Source: Equus caballus
Taxonomy: Eukaryota > Chordata > Mammalia > Perissodactyla > Equidae
Assembly: GCF_041296265.1 (NCBI RefSeq)
Contig: NC_091693.1
Span: 6,605,001-6,669,000 of the forward strand
Length of the DNA stretch: 64,000 nucleotides
Direction of reading: 5' to 3'
Below, one piece after another: positions 11,201 to 22,600 of this stretch (within the stretch, counting starts at the first letter, position 1; every line of letters begins with the position of its first letter). The position numbers were made by a program, and so were the translations under genes. Below the pieces are notes generated by a model, which was not told where the DNA came from, searched no databases, and saw only the letters and a list, made by a program, of their open reading frames with translations.

Positions 11201-14200
11201 CCCAGTTAATGAAACCCAGTTTGGACTTAAAATTCTGCAGAGAAGAAAAGGAGAATGGCCAAAGTGGGTTAAAACATAATTGGCTCAGGGCCTCAGGATG
11301 AGAGGTCAGGGGCCGCCACTAACGGTCATCATAGAACGAGGCCAAGGGGCAGGGACTCGGTTTCCCAAAAGAAGGTGAACGGAGCAGTCTTGCAAACTCA
11401 CCTTCCAGAAAGTGTCAAAGTTGAAGAGCCCAGGAGACGTCTGAGAGTTCTGAGGAACCGAGGAGAAAGGGGCGAAAGTAAGAACCCACTTTGTGGCACG
11501 CAGCAGGCGCAGCAGGGGGTGCGGGTGTCAGGAGGGGAGGCAGGCGTTGCTGGACACCCCAGTCCCTGCCCCAGGCGGCGTGATGCCTCCACTCACCAGC
11601 GTGTCGACTCCGCTGACAGCTTCACCTCCTCCGCTGGGCTGCCGCTGCCGAGTGGTGAAGAGAGGGACTGATGTTCAAGGCTCGTGCATCCTGTCATCCA
11701 CCTGCTCCTGGCCCACCCGTCTCTGCCTCTGTTCCAGCTCTGTGTGTTCTCTCTAAAGCCACCTTCTTGCCTTCTTTACATGGCACCTGAGACCCCACCT
11801 CCAGAAAGCCTTCCTGGGATGACGTGCCGCTTTCCTCCTAGGCTAACCCTACCCAGTCCCTTCAATCATATTGATATTCTTGCCTCCTCCCACACCCTGC
11901 CCCCAAAACACTGCTGGTAGCTAATGTGTAGCCCCACTATGTGCCAAGCACTGTGCCGTATCCTGCCGTGTTCTGTGTGGAGATGTCTCCATTTCACAGA
12001 TGAGGAAAGGGAATCTGAGAGCTGCCTGGCAGCTTGCCTCCATGTCAGACTCTATTGTCTGCACTCTGAACCACCTTGGTCTGGTTACAATGCAGAAAGC
12101 TCAGCAGTACCTGGGGGAGGTGAGCAAGCTAGGCTTCCCTGTCCTCATTTTACCCAAGGGGAAGCCCAGGCTCAGAGAGGTCAACTGCCTTGCCTGGAGA
12201 TGCACAGATGACAAGTGAGACAGCTGACATTTGAACCCTCGCCTTCTAACTCTTTTAACTTCTAAGTACTTTCCCACTTCTCCACACTGCCTTCTCAAGT
12301 GTGGCTTTGTGACATATCCCCTTGACCATTCTGTTATCTTTGTTGGTTTTCCCCTCACTGCATATTTAAGACTTTGGTATGTAAAAACCTGGAAATAGAG
12401 TTACAAACTGGGAGTTTTCTTAAATCTGTCTATCCGTAAAAGGTCAGTGTCCCTGACATTGCAGGAACTCTTCAGAGAGCCTCCTTAAGGAGCGCCACCA
12501 CCCACCGCCGCCTTCTGCCCTTCAGGCCCACTCCTCGCCCTGTGGGCCACACTCACACCGGCACCCGGACCAGCCTCACCCAGGAGCTGGTTAAAACCAG
12601 ATTCCCGGCCCCACCTGAGACCTACTGAGTCACAACCTGCGTTTTCACAAGACCTCTAGGAGGTTCCTGTGGACATTCGCGTAACGCAGCCTCTGTCAGC
12701 ACTGTGGGTGCTGACAGGAGCCCAGATTTCCAGAATAACGAGGAGGGAGATGTACGCCTTCCAAACACTGTTTCCAAACTCTGTCAAAGAGGTCACCAGA
12801 TTCTGTTTACTGGCTGGGTATAGGACATTTGAAACAATTAGCTTTCTAAAAGGGCTCATTTTCATATGATTTTTTGCAGCCCAATCTCTACTATCAAGTG
12901 AGGTATGTCCCCTAAGGATTTGCAATGACTTGTTCCTTTGGAGGTTGTTAGTATTTTTACAAGATGCATTTAGCTTCTTCCCCCTTAACTGTAAATTTCC
13001 CAGATGGTGTTGGGATGGAGCTAGCGCTAAGAGCAGGGCCGAGCAGAGGTGGGGTACGAGGAGGGGGCACCGCCACACTGAGGAGGTGCGGTCACCCCAA
13101 GTTTGGCTCTCACCTGACCCCCGGATCCCCCGGACACGTGCACTTCGTTCCCTGGGTTGTCACACTGTGGGAGAGAGAAAGAGAGGCGTTCCTCCCTGTC
13201 CCCACCCAGCAAGGGTTCCAGCCTCCAGCTTGCAGCGTTTCCCCGCCCGCCGTGTGCTGAGGCCGGCCTAGGTCCCTGCCACAGCCCCAGCTGTCCCTCC
13301 ACATCATCCGAGGGGCCTCAGCGCCTCTCATTCTCCTCCCACAGGTCGATGGAGGTCAGTGCAGTGACCGCTCAGCAGACACTCACCCCAGGCTTATTTC
13401 CACCTCTGATTCCGCCGCTGCTCCCCGGGGAAGAGCCGGTGTTGTATTCCTGCAAGGGAAAGCAAGAGTCCCTGTGGGACCTTCAGGGGACTTGGGAGGG
13501 GCCAAATAGTTCCCAGCGGGGTTAGGATTGTTTTAACCCCCTCTCCCCAACCTCCTTACCTTCCCATCTTGCCACTCAGTCACTGAGGGAAGTTGTTCGG
13601 AACACAGAGAAGGCCAGGTGTGGCCCAGTGTATTTGGAAATGTGGGACAGTTGGCCCCCCCCTCCCCACCGCCTGCCAGGGGTGGGAAGCCCTGTGGGGC
13701 CTAACTTCATCAGAGCCTGGCACCTGGGCTCGCTCTGCCTTCCTCCTGCCTCTCCTCACCCCTCACCCTCTTCCTGGAGCCCAGAAAGAGGAAGGGATCC
13801 CTAGCATCCTTCCCTGGGAGCCCGAGTAGCTGCTTTGATCAAAATCCTAGAATTTTCTAGGGTCTGTCCTAGCTGGAGGGCAAAGCGGGTAGTACCGTGG
13901 AGCTTATGATGTCTGACTTGTTCTAGTTACTTTCCTCCTCTGCCTGACACCTTTTCCAGAGGCCCAAGGAAGCCAGCTGTGCTCCTCTCTGCAGGCCCCC
14001 TCTCTTGGAGCTCCACCCTAAGCCGGCTGCCAAGTTGTGGTCCTCTGCTGGCCCTGTCACCCACCGTGTAGGGGCCTCATGTGTACACCGTATTTATTAG
14101 TTGGTCTACATCACAGCTCTGTAAATGTCCTTAACTGTCCACGTGTGCAGGCCTGCCCCCATTCTCCTGGGAGCTTCCCAAACAAGTGTCATGTTTTTCT

Positions 14201-16586
14201 GTGCCCATCTCTCTTCTTCTACCCGCCACCCCCAGCTCTAGTCAGATTTGCCAGTGGGCACGACTGCAGACACAGTTAGACGAAGATAGAGCATCCCGCT
14301 GTGACAGAGCAGAGAGAAGGGACAGAGGAGCAGAAGCAGGCAGAGCACCTCTTCTGGAACAGTCAGACTGCAGATGTAGGCAGCACTGCGCGGTGGAACG
14401 GGGAAGGCGGGGAACGGAAGCTGAGGAGGACGCTGCCGGTGATGCCACCCACCCCGGGGCTGGCCACTTTCAGAAAGACCTTGCAGTGTGTCTGCTAAGC
14501 AGGGACCAACAAGGGCCTCAGGCCCACCTCTGCTTTCAACAAAAGAGCAGCACTCACCCAGCTGGTCCCAGAACTGCCGTCGCTGCTGCTGCCACTGCTG
14601 CCACCACTGCTGCTGCCACTGCCACTGCTGCCACTGCTGCCACTGCCACCACTGCCACCACTGCTACCACTGCTGCCACTGCTACCACTGCTGCCACTGC
14701 TGCCACTGCCACCACTGCCACTGCCACCACTGCTGCCGCTGCCGCCACTGCTGCCACCACTGCTGCCACTGCCGCCACCACTGCTGCCACTGCTGCCACC
14801 ACTGCTGCCACCACTGCTGCCACTGCTGCCGCTGCCTCCACTGCTGCCGCTGCTGCTACCACTGCTGCCACCACTGCCACTGCTGCCACCACTGCTGCCA
14901 CTGCTGCCACCACTGCTGCCACCACTGCTGCCACTGCTGCCGCTGCCTCCACTGCTGCCGCTGCTGCTACCACTGCTGCCATCGCTGCCACTGCTGCCAC
15001 CACTGCTGCCACTGCTGCCACTGCTGCTGCTGCTTCCCTGTGGGGCAAGAGGAAACCAGAGCAAGGACTAAAGATGAGAACACCAAGATTGCCTCCCTCC
15101 CGCTCCTTCCTCTCTTGCGCGGGCAGATTCCCCATCCCAGGCTGTGGGGAGCGGTCTCTCTGTTCCCTTCCTGTGCAGAAGTCCTCAGGTACCCCGCCCT
15201 CTTACCCCTAAGTGGCCAGAGCTTCCGCCGGAGCCAGATGGTGGGGGGTTGGTGCACTGTGGAAGGAAAGGGACAGGTGATTTTCACGGCTTCGGTCAAA
15301 GCCCTCACCATGGGCAAGGCTCTCCTGCTCCCTGTGGCTTGGCTTTCTTTCCCAGCGTGTTGCTCCCCATCCCTGGCTGATTTCCCTCCCCTCTTCGAGC
15401 CCTCTCCATGCCGGGCTCCTCTGTAGCCAGTCTGACTCTTCCCTCAGCGCCCACCTTCGTCTCCTCTGTCTCCCACGCACCCAGACACCCTCTCCTCCCC
15501 CAGACCCTCACTCTCACCTCTGTATGTGGGTTGCTGCTTCTCACTGAGCCAGGACCAGGTTGAGCCTCAGTTTCCTGCAGGGAGGATGAACTGAGTGTGG
15601 TCTCCAGAAGGACAAGGGAGACGCGGAGAGCGTGGGCCTGAAGGGGGCAGGCGTCAGGGCTGGGGCTGTTACTCTACCTGAGCACTGGCCTCAGAGGTGG
15701 ATGGCTCTCTGTTGCCTCCGAGGCCCCAGGAGCCTCCCTGAGAGTTGGTTCCAGAGCTGCCATCCGCGCCTCCAAAGGGTCCCTGGCCCCAGGGAGTCAC
15801 AGGCCCACCAGGATAGCCCTGGCTGTAGCCTCCAGGTGGGGGCTGGCCATTGGTTCCCTACAAGAACCACATGCCTGCACTCAGTCTGTGACCATCTCAG
15901 TCTGTGATGGAGAGCGCAGGCAGAGGGACTAAGACAGAGAGGAGCCGGAGCAGGACACAGGGAGAGGCACTAGAGAGAGGCCCCAAGGTGGAGGAGGAAG
16001 GATGCACAACATGGAAGGAAACTGCCCCACACAGCCCCACAAATAAGAGACCTTTCCATCCTTTCAGCTGATTCCCAAGATTCTGAACCCAGCTGCCTGC
16101 AGCCTCCCATTTCCACACGGGCTCCCAGCCGCTCACCCAAGCACCGTTACTGCCCAGCATCCCCTGCCAGGAGATGTGGGCAGCGTCTATTCCAGGTCAA
16201 ATTATATTCTCAGCCGGTCTGCCAGCCTCACTCCCAGGGTTTCCTAGAGTGTGGGCTGCTCCTCCAACCCCATGGTTGATGGCCCCCCCACCCCCATGGC
16301 CAAAAGCCTCCCCCACCCCAGGGCTCCTGGCCTCCCTGATGCCATAGCTGGCTGCATCTCCAGCCCCTTGGCCCATGGCCTCCTTAATTCTGTGGCCAAT
16401 GGCCTCCTCGATTCCGTAGTTAATGGCACTTCCCACCCCATGTCCAGTGACCTCTCCTACCCAGTGTCCGAAGGCCTCCCCAACACCTGCTCCAGCATCC
16501 TCCTTTCCACTCAGCAATGGGCCAGCATCCCCACTGCCCAGGCACAGGGCCAGTAGGAGACAGGCCAGCGACCCCTGTAATGTCAT
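5312..16586 (-). CDS. DMKN: Dermokine, long beta frame; interrupted by an in-frame TGA in exon 1
   Basis: Secreted glycine/serine-rich protein of the suprabasal epidermis. Exons in transcript order: 16586-16137, 15857-15678, 15574-15518, 15256-15206, 15037-14558, 13449-13387, 13164-13114, optional 11644-11597, 11449-11402, 11234-11187, 8949-8893, 8570-8523, 7064-7017, 6569-6501, 5493-5470, 5362-5312. Every exon is a multiple of 3 and all have GT-AG junctions. The start MTLQGSLACLLLALCLGSG is a signal peptide close to the human one; later exons match human DMKN, e.g. CTNPPPSGSG, FKSKLGFINWDAINK and LLQWVKFW. Reading on gives about 590 codons (human 476), the excess mostly in the Ser/Gly exon. 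The odd point is a TGA at 16199-16197 (codon 130), where human has Arg; a normal alpha/beta transcript would make only 129 residues. All later exons are open. A human exon coding ETSGGHG... was not found. A sequencing error or a polymorphism cannot be excluded. Confidence 0.85.
8280..8327 (-). promoter_or_regulatory. DMKN: DMKN gamma promoter: TATA-like box and AP-1 site
   Basis: On the minus strand a TATA-like GATAAAAG (8287-8280) lies about 40 bp upstream of the gamma ATG, and a perfect AP-1 site TGAGTCA (8327-8321) lies about 34 bp further upstream. AP-1 is an established driver of keratinocyte differentiation genes. The same arrangement occurs at the DMKN alpha/beta and SBSN promoters. 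Confidence 0.65.
9395..9400 (-). terminator. DMKN: Poly(A) signal AATAAA, DMKN alpha
   Basis: AATAAA on the minus strand about 95 bp after the alpha stop codon at 9494. Cleavage is expected near 9375. Confidence 0.75.
9494..16586 (-). CDS. DMKN: Dermokine alpha form, alternative 3' terminal exon
   Basis: Shares all upstream exons with the beta form but continues from the exon at 11234-11187 (ending AINK) into a terminal exon whose coding part is 9520-9494 and reads DQRSFRTP then TGA. Human alpha ends DQRSSRIP, so this is the orthologous alpha end. Its own poly(A) signal lies at 9395-9400. The alpha frame carries the same exon 1 TGA at 16199-16197, so it is predicted to be truncated as well. 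Whether the mRNA undergoes nonsense-mediated decay cannot be judged here. Confidence 0.8.
9521..11186 (-). other. DMKN: DMKN intron upstream of the alpha terminal exon
   Basis: 1.7-kb intron between the AINK exon and the alpha terminal exon (and part of the longer beta intron). No recognisable exon, RNA gene or clear repeat was seen in it. Confidence 0.6.
11915..12255 (+). repeat. MIR-type SINE sequence, probably two pieces
   Basis: actatgtgccaagcactgtg and catttcacagatgaggaaa, then a second piece with gctcagagaggtcaactgcc. Confidence 0.7.
12560..12665. repeat. MER5-like DNA transposon remnant
   Basis: Phrases such as caggagctggttaaaaccagat and ctactgagtcacaacctgcg resemble MER5 (hAT-Charlie) ends. 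Confidence 0.45.
14558..15037 (-). repeat. DMKN: Serine/glycine repeat exon of DMKN (coding minisatellite)
   Basis: A 480-bp exon (160 codons), made almost only of Ser and Gly codons built from GGCAGCAGTGG-like units. It starts GSSSSSGSSG after a CAG acceptor and ends DGSSGTSW before GTGAGT. Two copies of a 111-bp block (37 codons) can be seen from the shared phrase gctgcctccactgctgcc at 14831 and 14942, a recent in-frame tandem duplication. The human exon is shorter and contains Asn/Asp-rich parts missing here. Long open frames on the plus strand over this stretch are by-products of the repeat. Confidence 0.85.
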
Positions 16587-16784
16587 CTCTGCCTCGCTCC
16601 TCTCTCTTCTAAGTGTCTTCTTCCTGGCCCACTTTACTTCTTCTTGCCCTGTCTCTTCCTCGGCGCGCCCTCCTCCGTCCTCTTCTTCCTTCTGACTCTT
16701 CTTCTCCCTCCCTGTAGGTCTGCAGCCTTCTCTCTCCTGTCCCAGACTCCCCTGCCTTCCGGAGCCCTCCTCCTGCCACGACTC

Positions 16785-16851
16785 CTTATACTGCAGCTTG
16801 GGAGAAGGTGACAGGGCTGGGCAGCCCAGAATCCCTCCCCACAGTGACTCA
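16785..16851 (-). promoter_or_regulatory. DMKN: DMKN alpha/beta promoter: TATA-like box and AP-1 site
   Basis: Minus-strand TATAAG (16790-16785) lies about 200 bp upstream of the ATG, and a perfect AP-1 site TGAGTCA (16851-16845) lies about 55 bp upstream of it. The transcription start is inferred near 16760. Confidence 0.6.
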
Positions 16852-17964
16852 GGGTCAGCCACCGATAGGGTAATGAGCTGTAATTGTGAGTCTGAGAGTC
16901 TGTGTTGAAACAGAGGGAGCCTGAGCTGCAGGAAGGGAGGGAGAAATGGGATGAGGCAGGTGCAAAAATGTTCCGATTTCCCAACCCCAGGAATTTGGGG
17001 TGCAGGGTGGGGGTGAGGGCATCTGAGGCAGTCAGGTGGGGGGACTTAGGAGAGAGGAGTCAAGGCAGGATCCCACCAGGGGGCAAGAGTAGGGACCCCG
17101 GCGGAACAGACCCACCCTAGGCGTGAGCCAGCCTGGGTTGGGGCACGAGAATGAGAGGCAGGTGCCTCTCTTGGCCTCTCTCTGTTTCTGCCACCTCTGT
17201 CTTTCCCCTCCCATACTGTCACCTAAAGGTGACTGCCCTCACACTCTTCCACACCTTCCAGCCCACAGAGAGCCCGGGCACTCTGAGACTGCCCTCAGTG
17301 GGGACCTCAGGCTTTGGGGAAGGAAGTGGCCATGCACGACCCTGAGAGTGGTCATCAGGGCATCTTGGTTAGCATTCTGGCTGCTCCTAGCTGAGGAGGC
17401 TGGGCGTGGAGCATGGAGCTGGGCGGGCCAGCCTCCCCCAGGGAATGAGTGGGAAGGAGAGACCTAGGGAGGGAGCAGCTGACCCAGGCATCCATCCTGT
17501 TTACCCGGCTGGAGGGGGCATGCGTGTGAGCCCGAGGTCTCCTGTGAGGGTTGGGACCGCACCAGCTCACCCCACCCAGCCCCCAGATCCCCCAGGGGCC
17601 AGGGCAGCCAGCAAGGGAGCAGGGCCAGCACAAAGGCAGGAGCGCTCGGTCAGCCACCCGGCTCTCTCCTTGTCCCAGCTCAGGATGCAGAACTCGGTCA
17701 TCCTCCCCAGGGCTCATCCCTGCTCAGCAAGCGTGGCTGCTCTCCACTGCCAGGAGTCCCAGATCCTCCCACTTGGCACTGCCTCGTATCACCGGGACTC
17801 AGCACCCAGTTAGGAGGGGCCAGTTTCCATCCGCCTTTCTCAATGCCTCTCAGTCAGTCTCTCTCCACCCCAACACCCGCACCCCAACTTGTAACAGCCA
17901 GCACCTCTAACCAGGTAAACACAATCCCTGTCTGTCCTCCGCAGCTCCTGCCTCCCTGTTATTC

Positions 17965-18150
17965 CACTTCTGACTCTGATGATGGTAATAATGGCAGAGG
18001 TAATCATCCTCATCATGAAGCTTCAGTTGGTCCAGGGCTTTCTGTGGGCCCAGTATGGGACTAGGCACTTGAAGGCTCAGGCAGCCCTGGGAGATCAGTC
18101 TTATTATGCCTCCATTTGTAGACAGGGAACTCAGGGCTTGGAGAGGACAT
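17965..18150 (+). repeat. MIR SINE
   Basis: Diverged MIR with gatgatggtaataatgg at the left and ctccatttgtagacagggaac at the right. Confidence 0.55.
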
Positions 18151-18934
18151 GGTAAGGATGTGGCAGAGCCAAAGCCAAGCCCAGGCAGGCCTCACTCCCA
18201 GGCCCCGGCTCCCGGCATCTCCTGTCAGCTCATTGTCTCCAACCTCCCACTTTTCAAAATGCGCTCATTCTTCCCTGGAGAGGATTGGTTTGGATCTTGC
18301 CCTGGGACCGTGTAGGGGAGGAGCGGGAGTAAATGCGAGGCCTATGGGATTGGTGATGGAGACCCCAGCCCAAGCTTGCTGCCTCCCACTCCCACAGGGC
18401 AGGAAGTGGAGCGTCCACGACTGGAAGACCCCTTCCCACACTCACCTCCCTCGGGGGCCACCACCTTCACAATGGCGTATGTCTGCCCTGCCCTTCTCTG
18501 TTACTAACGCTTTCCTTTAAGCCAGCTTACTTGCTTAAGAATATTTTAAGAGAATACTTGATATCTCTACTGTCAGTGGAAAGCCAGCATCACTTGCCCT
18601 AAATAGAAAGTACCAGAAAAACATAGTGAGAAGCCAACAGTTCTTACCATGGTATTACTGTGCCCTCCTTGTTCAAAAGGGAGATTAGCAAGCATGAGAG
18701 AGATGTTCAAGACATGCCAGCATAGAAATCGAGTCTTCCTTTTTAACAGAATCAGAAAGCTTCCAAAACAAATTGAGAAAATAGTAAGTTTCTCACTGTG
18801 CAATTCAGACTTATTCAAAGCCATGTGCACAAACCACCTAAATCCTCCCTGTGACCAGCAGGGCCACATTCTAGCTTCTTGGAGAAACTGCCCTCAGACG
18901 TCTCTGGAGCTGAGGGCTCACCTCAACTCAGTCT

Positions 18935-19195
18935 TAAGGCGTATTTATTAAACGCCGGTTGTGACCCACATAGAAGCCGCGGTGCTTTGACATGCGTGGT
19001 CTCATTCAACCCTCACCATAACCTCCAGAGGTAGATATTATTCCCATCTTACAGATGAGGTAACTGAGGCCCAGGGCTGTTACACACACACAAGGTCTGC
19101 GTGAAAAGTCATCGTAAAATGGAGCCGTCGGAGTTGGACCCAGGTCTGTCTGACTGCCAGCAGCTTTTGCTCCTACGTCACTGTGCCTCCATTGT
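18935..19195 (+). repeat. MIR SINE
   Basis: Near full length: tctcattcaaccctcaccat, cccatcttacagatgaggta, then ggacccaggtctgtctgac. Confidence 0.8.
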
Positions 19196-19274
19196 TCCTG
19201 TGCGTGACCGCATCCACGGGTCTGACGTGCCCACATCATGCCCAGGACCCTCCCATCCCAGCTTTTCTCTCAAA

Positions 19275-19830
19275 TTCGCTGCTTCAGTCGCTCCACAAGC
19301 ATTTGTTGTGCACCTTCTCTGTACTGTGCCCGTCTGGGCCCTGGAGATACAGCACAGAGCAAGATCATCACAGTCACTCCCTGGGGAGTCTCATTCGTTG
19401 TGGGGGAAGCTGGACAATAAACATTTCAGGTGGTGATGAGCACTATGCAGAGAAACACAGTGGGGTGAAGGAACAGAGAAGATGGAGAGGGCATTTTAAA
19501 TAGGGTGGTTAGGAAAGGGTTCTTTGAGGTGTGACCTATGAACTGAGACCCAAAGGAGGTGAGAGGGTGAGCCACAGGCTGGGGATAGAGTATTCCAAGC
19601 CCAGGGAACGGCAGTGCAAAGTCCCTGAGGCAGAAGCCTGCTTACTCTCTGGGAGGACCATTGTGGCTAGAGCAGGGAGGAATTGAAGTCAAAGAGGTAA
19701 TCGGCCGGATCATGGGGCCTTAGGGGCCATTATAAGGACTTTGACTTTTACTCTGAATGGGGTGGAAGCAGCAGAGGGCTTTGAGCTGGGGAAGGCTGTG
19801 ATCTGACTCAGGTGGCAACAGGGTTCCTCT
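19275..19830 (-). repeat. L2 LINE fragment
   Basis: Antisense L2: ctggagatacagcacagagc near its start, then agggtggttaggaaagggtt and gaggcagaagcctgc downstream. Confidence 0.75.
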
Positions 19831-19999
19831 GGGAAATATTAGGGGGCGGGGGGAGTACAGAGACCAGGGAGGAGGCTTCAGGGGGAGGATGGCAGCTGGA
19901 CTCAAGTGTAGGGAGGAGACGAGGCTTGGGTCTGTGCTGTCTCTGCTCCCTTCTGTGGGGTCCGGGGCCTCAGACTGGCATCTCCTGGCTCACCCTGTC

Positions 20000-20180
20000 C
20001 ACAGTGTCCACCGGGGAGCCTACGTTCAAATCCTAATGCCAGCACTTCCTAGACATGCTCCTAACCCCTCTGTGCACCAGTTTCCTGTCTGTCAGAGGGG
20101 AGACCGTGAGGGTTAAATGAGGCAGTACCTGCAGAGAGCTCAGCACAGTGCCCGGCACACAGGAGCGCTCACTGCATGTT
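20000..20180 (-). repeat. MIR SINE
   Basis: Reverse MIR: tcaaatcctaatgcc, ggttaaatgaggcag, cagcacagtgcccggcacac. Confidence 0.75.
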
Positions 20181-20389
20181 CTTGGCAGCATTGGGCATGT
20201 CGGTATTGTTGGCATACTTTCTTGGCAGTTGTTCAATTCTGAGTCATATACACATGCGCGCACACCTCCTTTCAGAAGGAGAAACTTAAGTTTCTGCCAA
20301 AAGCAGGATTTATTTTGAAGTAGCCCCCTACCCAAGGGTCGCAGGGAAGTGTTCCCCTCACTGGCAGAGGTCACTGCAGGGAAGTGCTC

Positions 20390-20560
20390 TGAATAGAGGA
20401 CAGCCGTCACCGCCTACTAGCTGGGTGACCTCAGGGACCTTTCTTCCTTCTCTGAGCCTCAACTTCGTCATCTCTAAGGGGGTAATCATGGAACTTGCCT
20501 CATGGGGAAGTTGTGAGAACGGAGTGAATCACATCTGTAAGTGCTCAGCACAGACACAGC
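20390..20560 (-). repeat. MIR SINE
   Basis: Reverse MIR: ctagctgggtgacctcagg, ctgagcctcaacttcgtcatc, agtgctcagcacagac. Confidence 0.75.
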
Positions 20561-20814
20561 GCGCACCCGATAAAAGACAGCCGTGAGGGTCCCACCCAAA
20601 CTCCTCTCCCTGCTCTTCCACATCTGAGAGACTGGCTGTCCTGTCTTCCTCACTGCCTAGGCTGGCTCCACCTGTCTGTCCCGGGGGCCTGGTTCTGGCT
20701 CACACCTCACACTTACTCCACATCCTTTCTCACGTCTGCTCAGGTCAGTGGCCTTCCCTCTGCCAGTCACCAGACATTTGTGCCTGCCTTGACCTCTCTT
20801 CTTGAACCTCTTAG

Positions 20815-21050
20815 TCTAGGGGGAAATGCATATAAAACAAGTAAAGACATAATTACCAATTGCCATAAGCACCGTGAAGGCAAAGACCAGTGTATGGGGA
20901 GAGAGAATAACAAAGGGGGCCCTTTGTCTGGGCTGGGTGGTCAAGGGAGCTGAGACCTGAAGGGTCAGGAGGAGCAGACACGGGGACAGAGAGGCGTGGA
21001 GAGTATTCCAAGCAGAGGACAGCATGCTGGGCCTCAAGGCAGGAGTGAGC
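20815..21050 (-). repeat. L2 LINE fragment
   Basis: Antisense L2: aaacaagtaaagacataatt ... gagagtattccaagcagagg ... gggcctcaaggcaggag. Confidence 0.7.
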
Positions 21051-21289
21051 CGTGCCCCATTTACCCTTCCAAACCAGCTAAGCTCTTCTTTTCCAGAAGC
21101 CTCCAGGATGGACCCTTCACACATGATTGTCCCATTTCTCTGGCACTTCCAGGACCCCCGTCCAAGCAAACCCAGCAAGAAAGCGTGCACACAGATAAAA
21201 CCAATGAAAGCTTTTCCTTCATGAAAGAATAATTCCCTTGACTGTTCCCTTTTCAGAAGGGACTCCAGTCTGTATGAAACGATGTCCAC

Positions 21290-21560
21290 ACAGCGTAAAC
21301 CCTCGACAAATGAGAGATATGATCGAATGCTTCTATTTATTAAAATGCCGGAAACAGATGTCTGCAATTTCCTTTGAAATGCATCAAAAACATATCGATA
21401 TGTGATTAGATGGATAGATGCCTCATCAAGCAAACACAGCAAAATGCAAACGGGAAACTCTGAACTGGTCAGTATGCAGGTATCCACAGTAAAATTCCTT
21501 CATCTTTATGGTATGTTTGAAATATTTTCCAATTAAAATATTGTAGGAGGAGGGGAGGAA
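21290..21560 (+). repeat. LINE-1 3' end fragment (old L1M type)
   Basis: gatatgtgattagatgg, caaacacagcaaaatg and the terminal ggtatgtttgaaatattttcc are typical of old LINE-1 3' ends. Confidence 0.65.
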
Positions 21561-22029
21561 CATATGTGATAAAAACGATGGTATTCTACAAATAAGGAAA
21601 AACACAGTGAACAAAAGTGTCAGGAAGGTCGCCTTCACTGCACAGCCGGCCCCGCCCCTGCTGCTTTGTCCCTTGGTCCTCATTGGTGCATCACTTTGTA
21701 TTTGTTGTCATATTCTGTTTATGTGCCTAGTCTCCCTGCGACGCCTGTGAATGCCCCAAGGGCAATTTTTGGTCTCTTATTTCTGGTCCCACGATTGATG
21801 GAATTTGGGAGCTGGAAGCCATGCTGTACTCCTCCCCTGCGGACACCCCACCCCCTTTATACGGAGGGAATTGTGGCCCCAAGGGGCACAAAGAGGGGCA
21901 CAAAGAGGGGCAGCAAGCCGCCCACAGGCCCACAGTGCTGCGTGGGATGCGGGCCCGGCAGCAGGCCAGGTGCGGCCGGCACTCTACAGATTTTATAGCC
22001 AACTCTGAACCGTCAGGTTCTGGCGAGAG

Positions 22030-22130
22030 TCAGGCCTACCGCTCTCTCGTGGGTTACCCCAGGTGAGTGCACTGGCTCCTCTGAGCCTCAGTTTCCCCGT
22101 CCATACAATGGAGATCATAAGAGGACTTCT
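22030..22130 (-). repeat. MIR SINE fragment
   Basis: Reverse MIR: ctgagcctcagtttccccgtc followed by atggagatcataaga. Confidence 0.65.
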
Positions 22131-22429
22131 GCCTTCGGGGCTTGGGAGGCTTTCACAGGTATAGAGCAGAACCAGCTCTTCGCACAGTCCCGGGGACCTA
22201 GGGAATCCTCGGTACACAGTAGTGGCTCTCAGGATCCCTCGGGCTCCGAGTCACATGCAGATCCAAAAACGAGGCCTGCGGCGTCACCATTCCTGTCATC
22301 GTAAAGAGGCTGTCCCCGCTGCCATCGGCTGGCCTCCTCACTCAAGGATCTGCCACACGTGCCTCCCCTCCCTGCTGATGCCAAACAGGAGAAGTCTCGG
22401 CATCTCCTTTGTAGTTCTGAGGCTGCTAA

Positions 22430-22600
22430 TCCCTCCCCTCACTGACTATGTGACTTGCTCTTGTTTCTTAACCTGTGGGAGCCACCATATGTTCTCCATC
22501 AAATGGGGCCAGAACAGGACCTCTTACCTAACCGGGTGGCTGGGAGGCTTCAGTGACATCATGCACGGGAAGCACCCAGCAGGGAGCCCAGCATACCGAC
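22430..22600 (-). repeat. MIR SINE
   Basis: Reverse MIR: tgactatgtgacttgctc, aatggggccagaacagg. Confidence 0.6.

Larger units (their letters stand above)
11645..13113 (-). other. DMKN: DMKN intron with MIR and MER5-like remnants
   Basis: Contains MIR-type sequence near 11915-12255 and a MER5-like piece near 12560-12665. In human, alpha transcripts can include extra small exons around here (coding GFRGQG... and similar); no equivalent could be found with confidence. Confidence 0.55.

Noticed and set aside
14186-15426. Plus-strand open frames of Thr/Ala or Cys/His repeats over DMKN
   Set aside because: They arise from the TGC/CAC repeat that encodes Ser/Gly on the minus strand; the flanking splice sites and human homology support only the minus frame.
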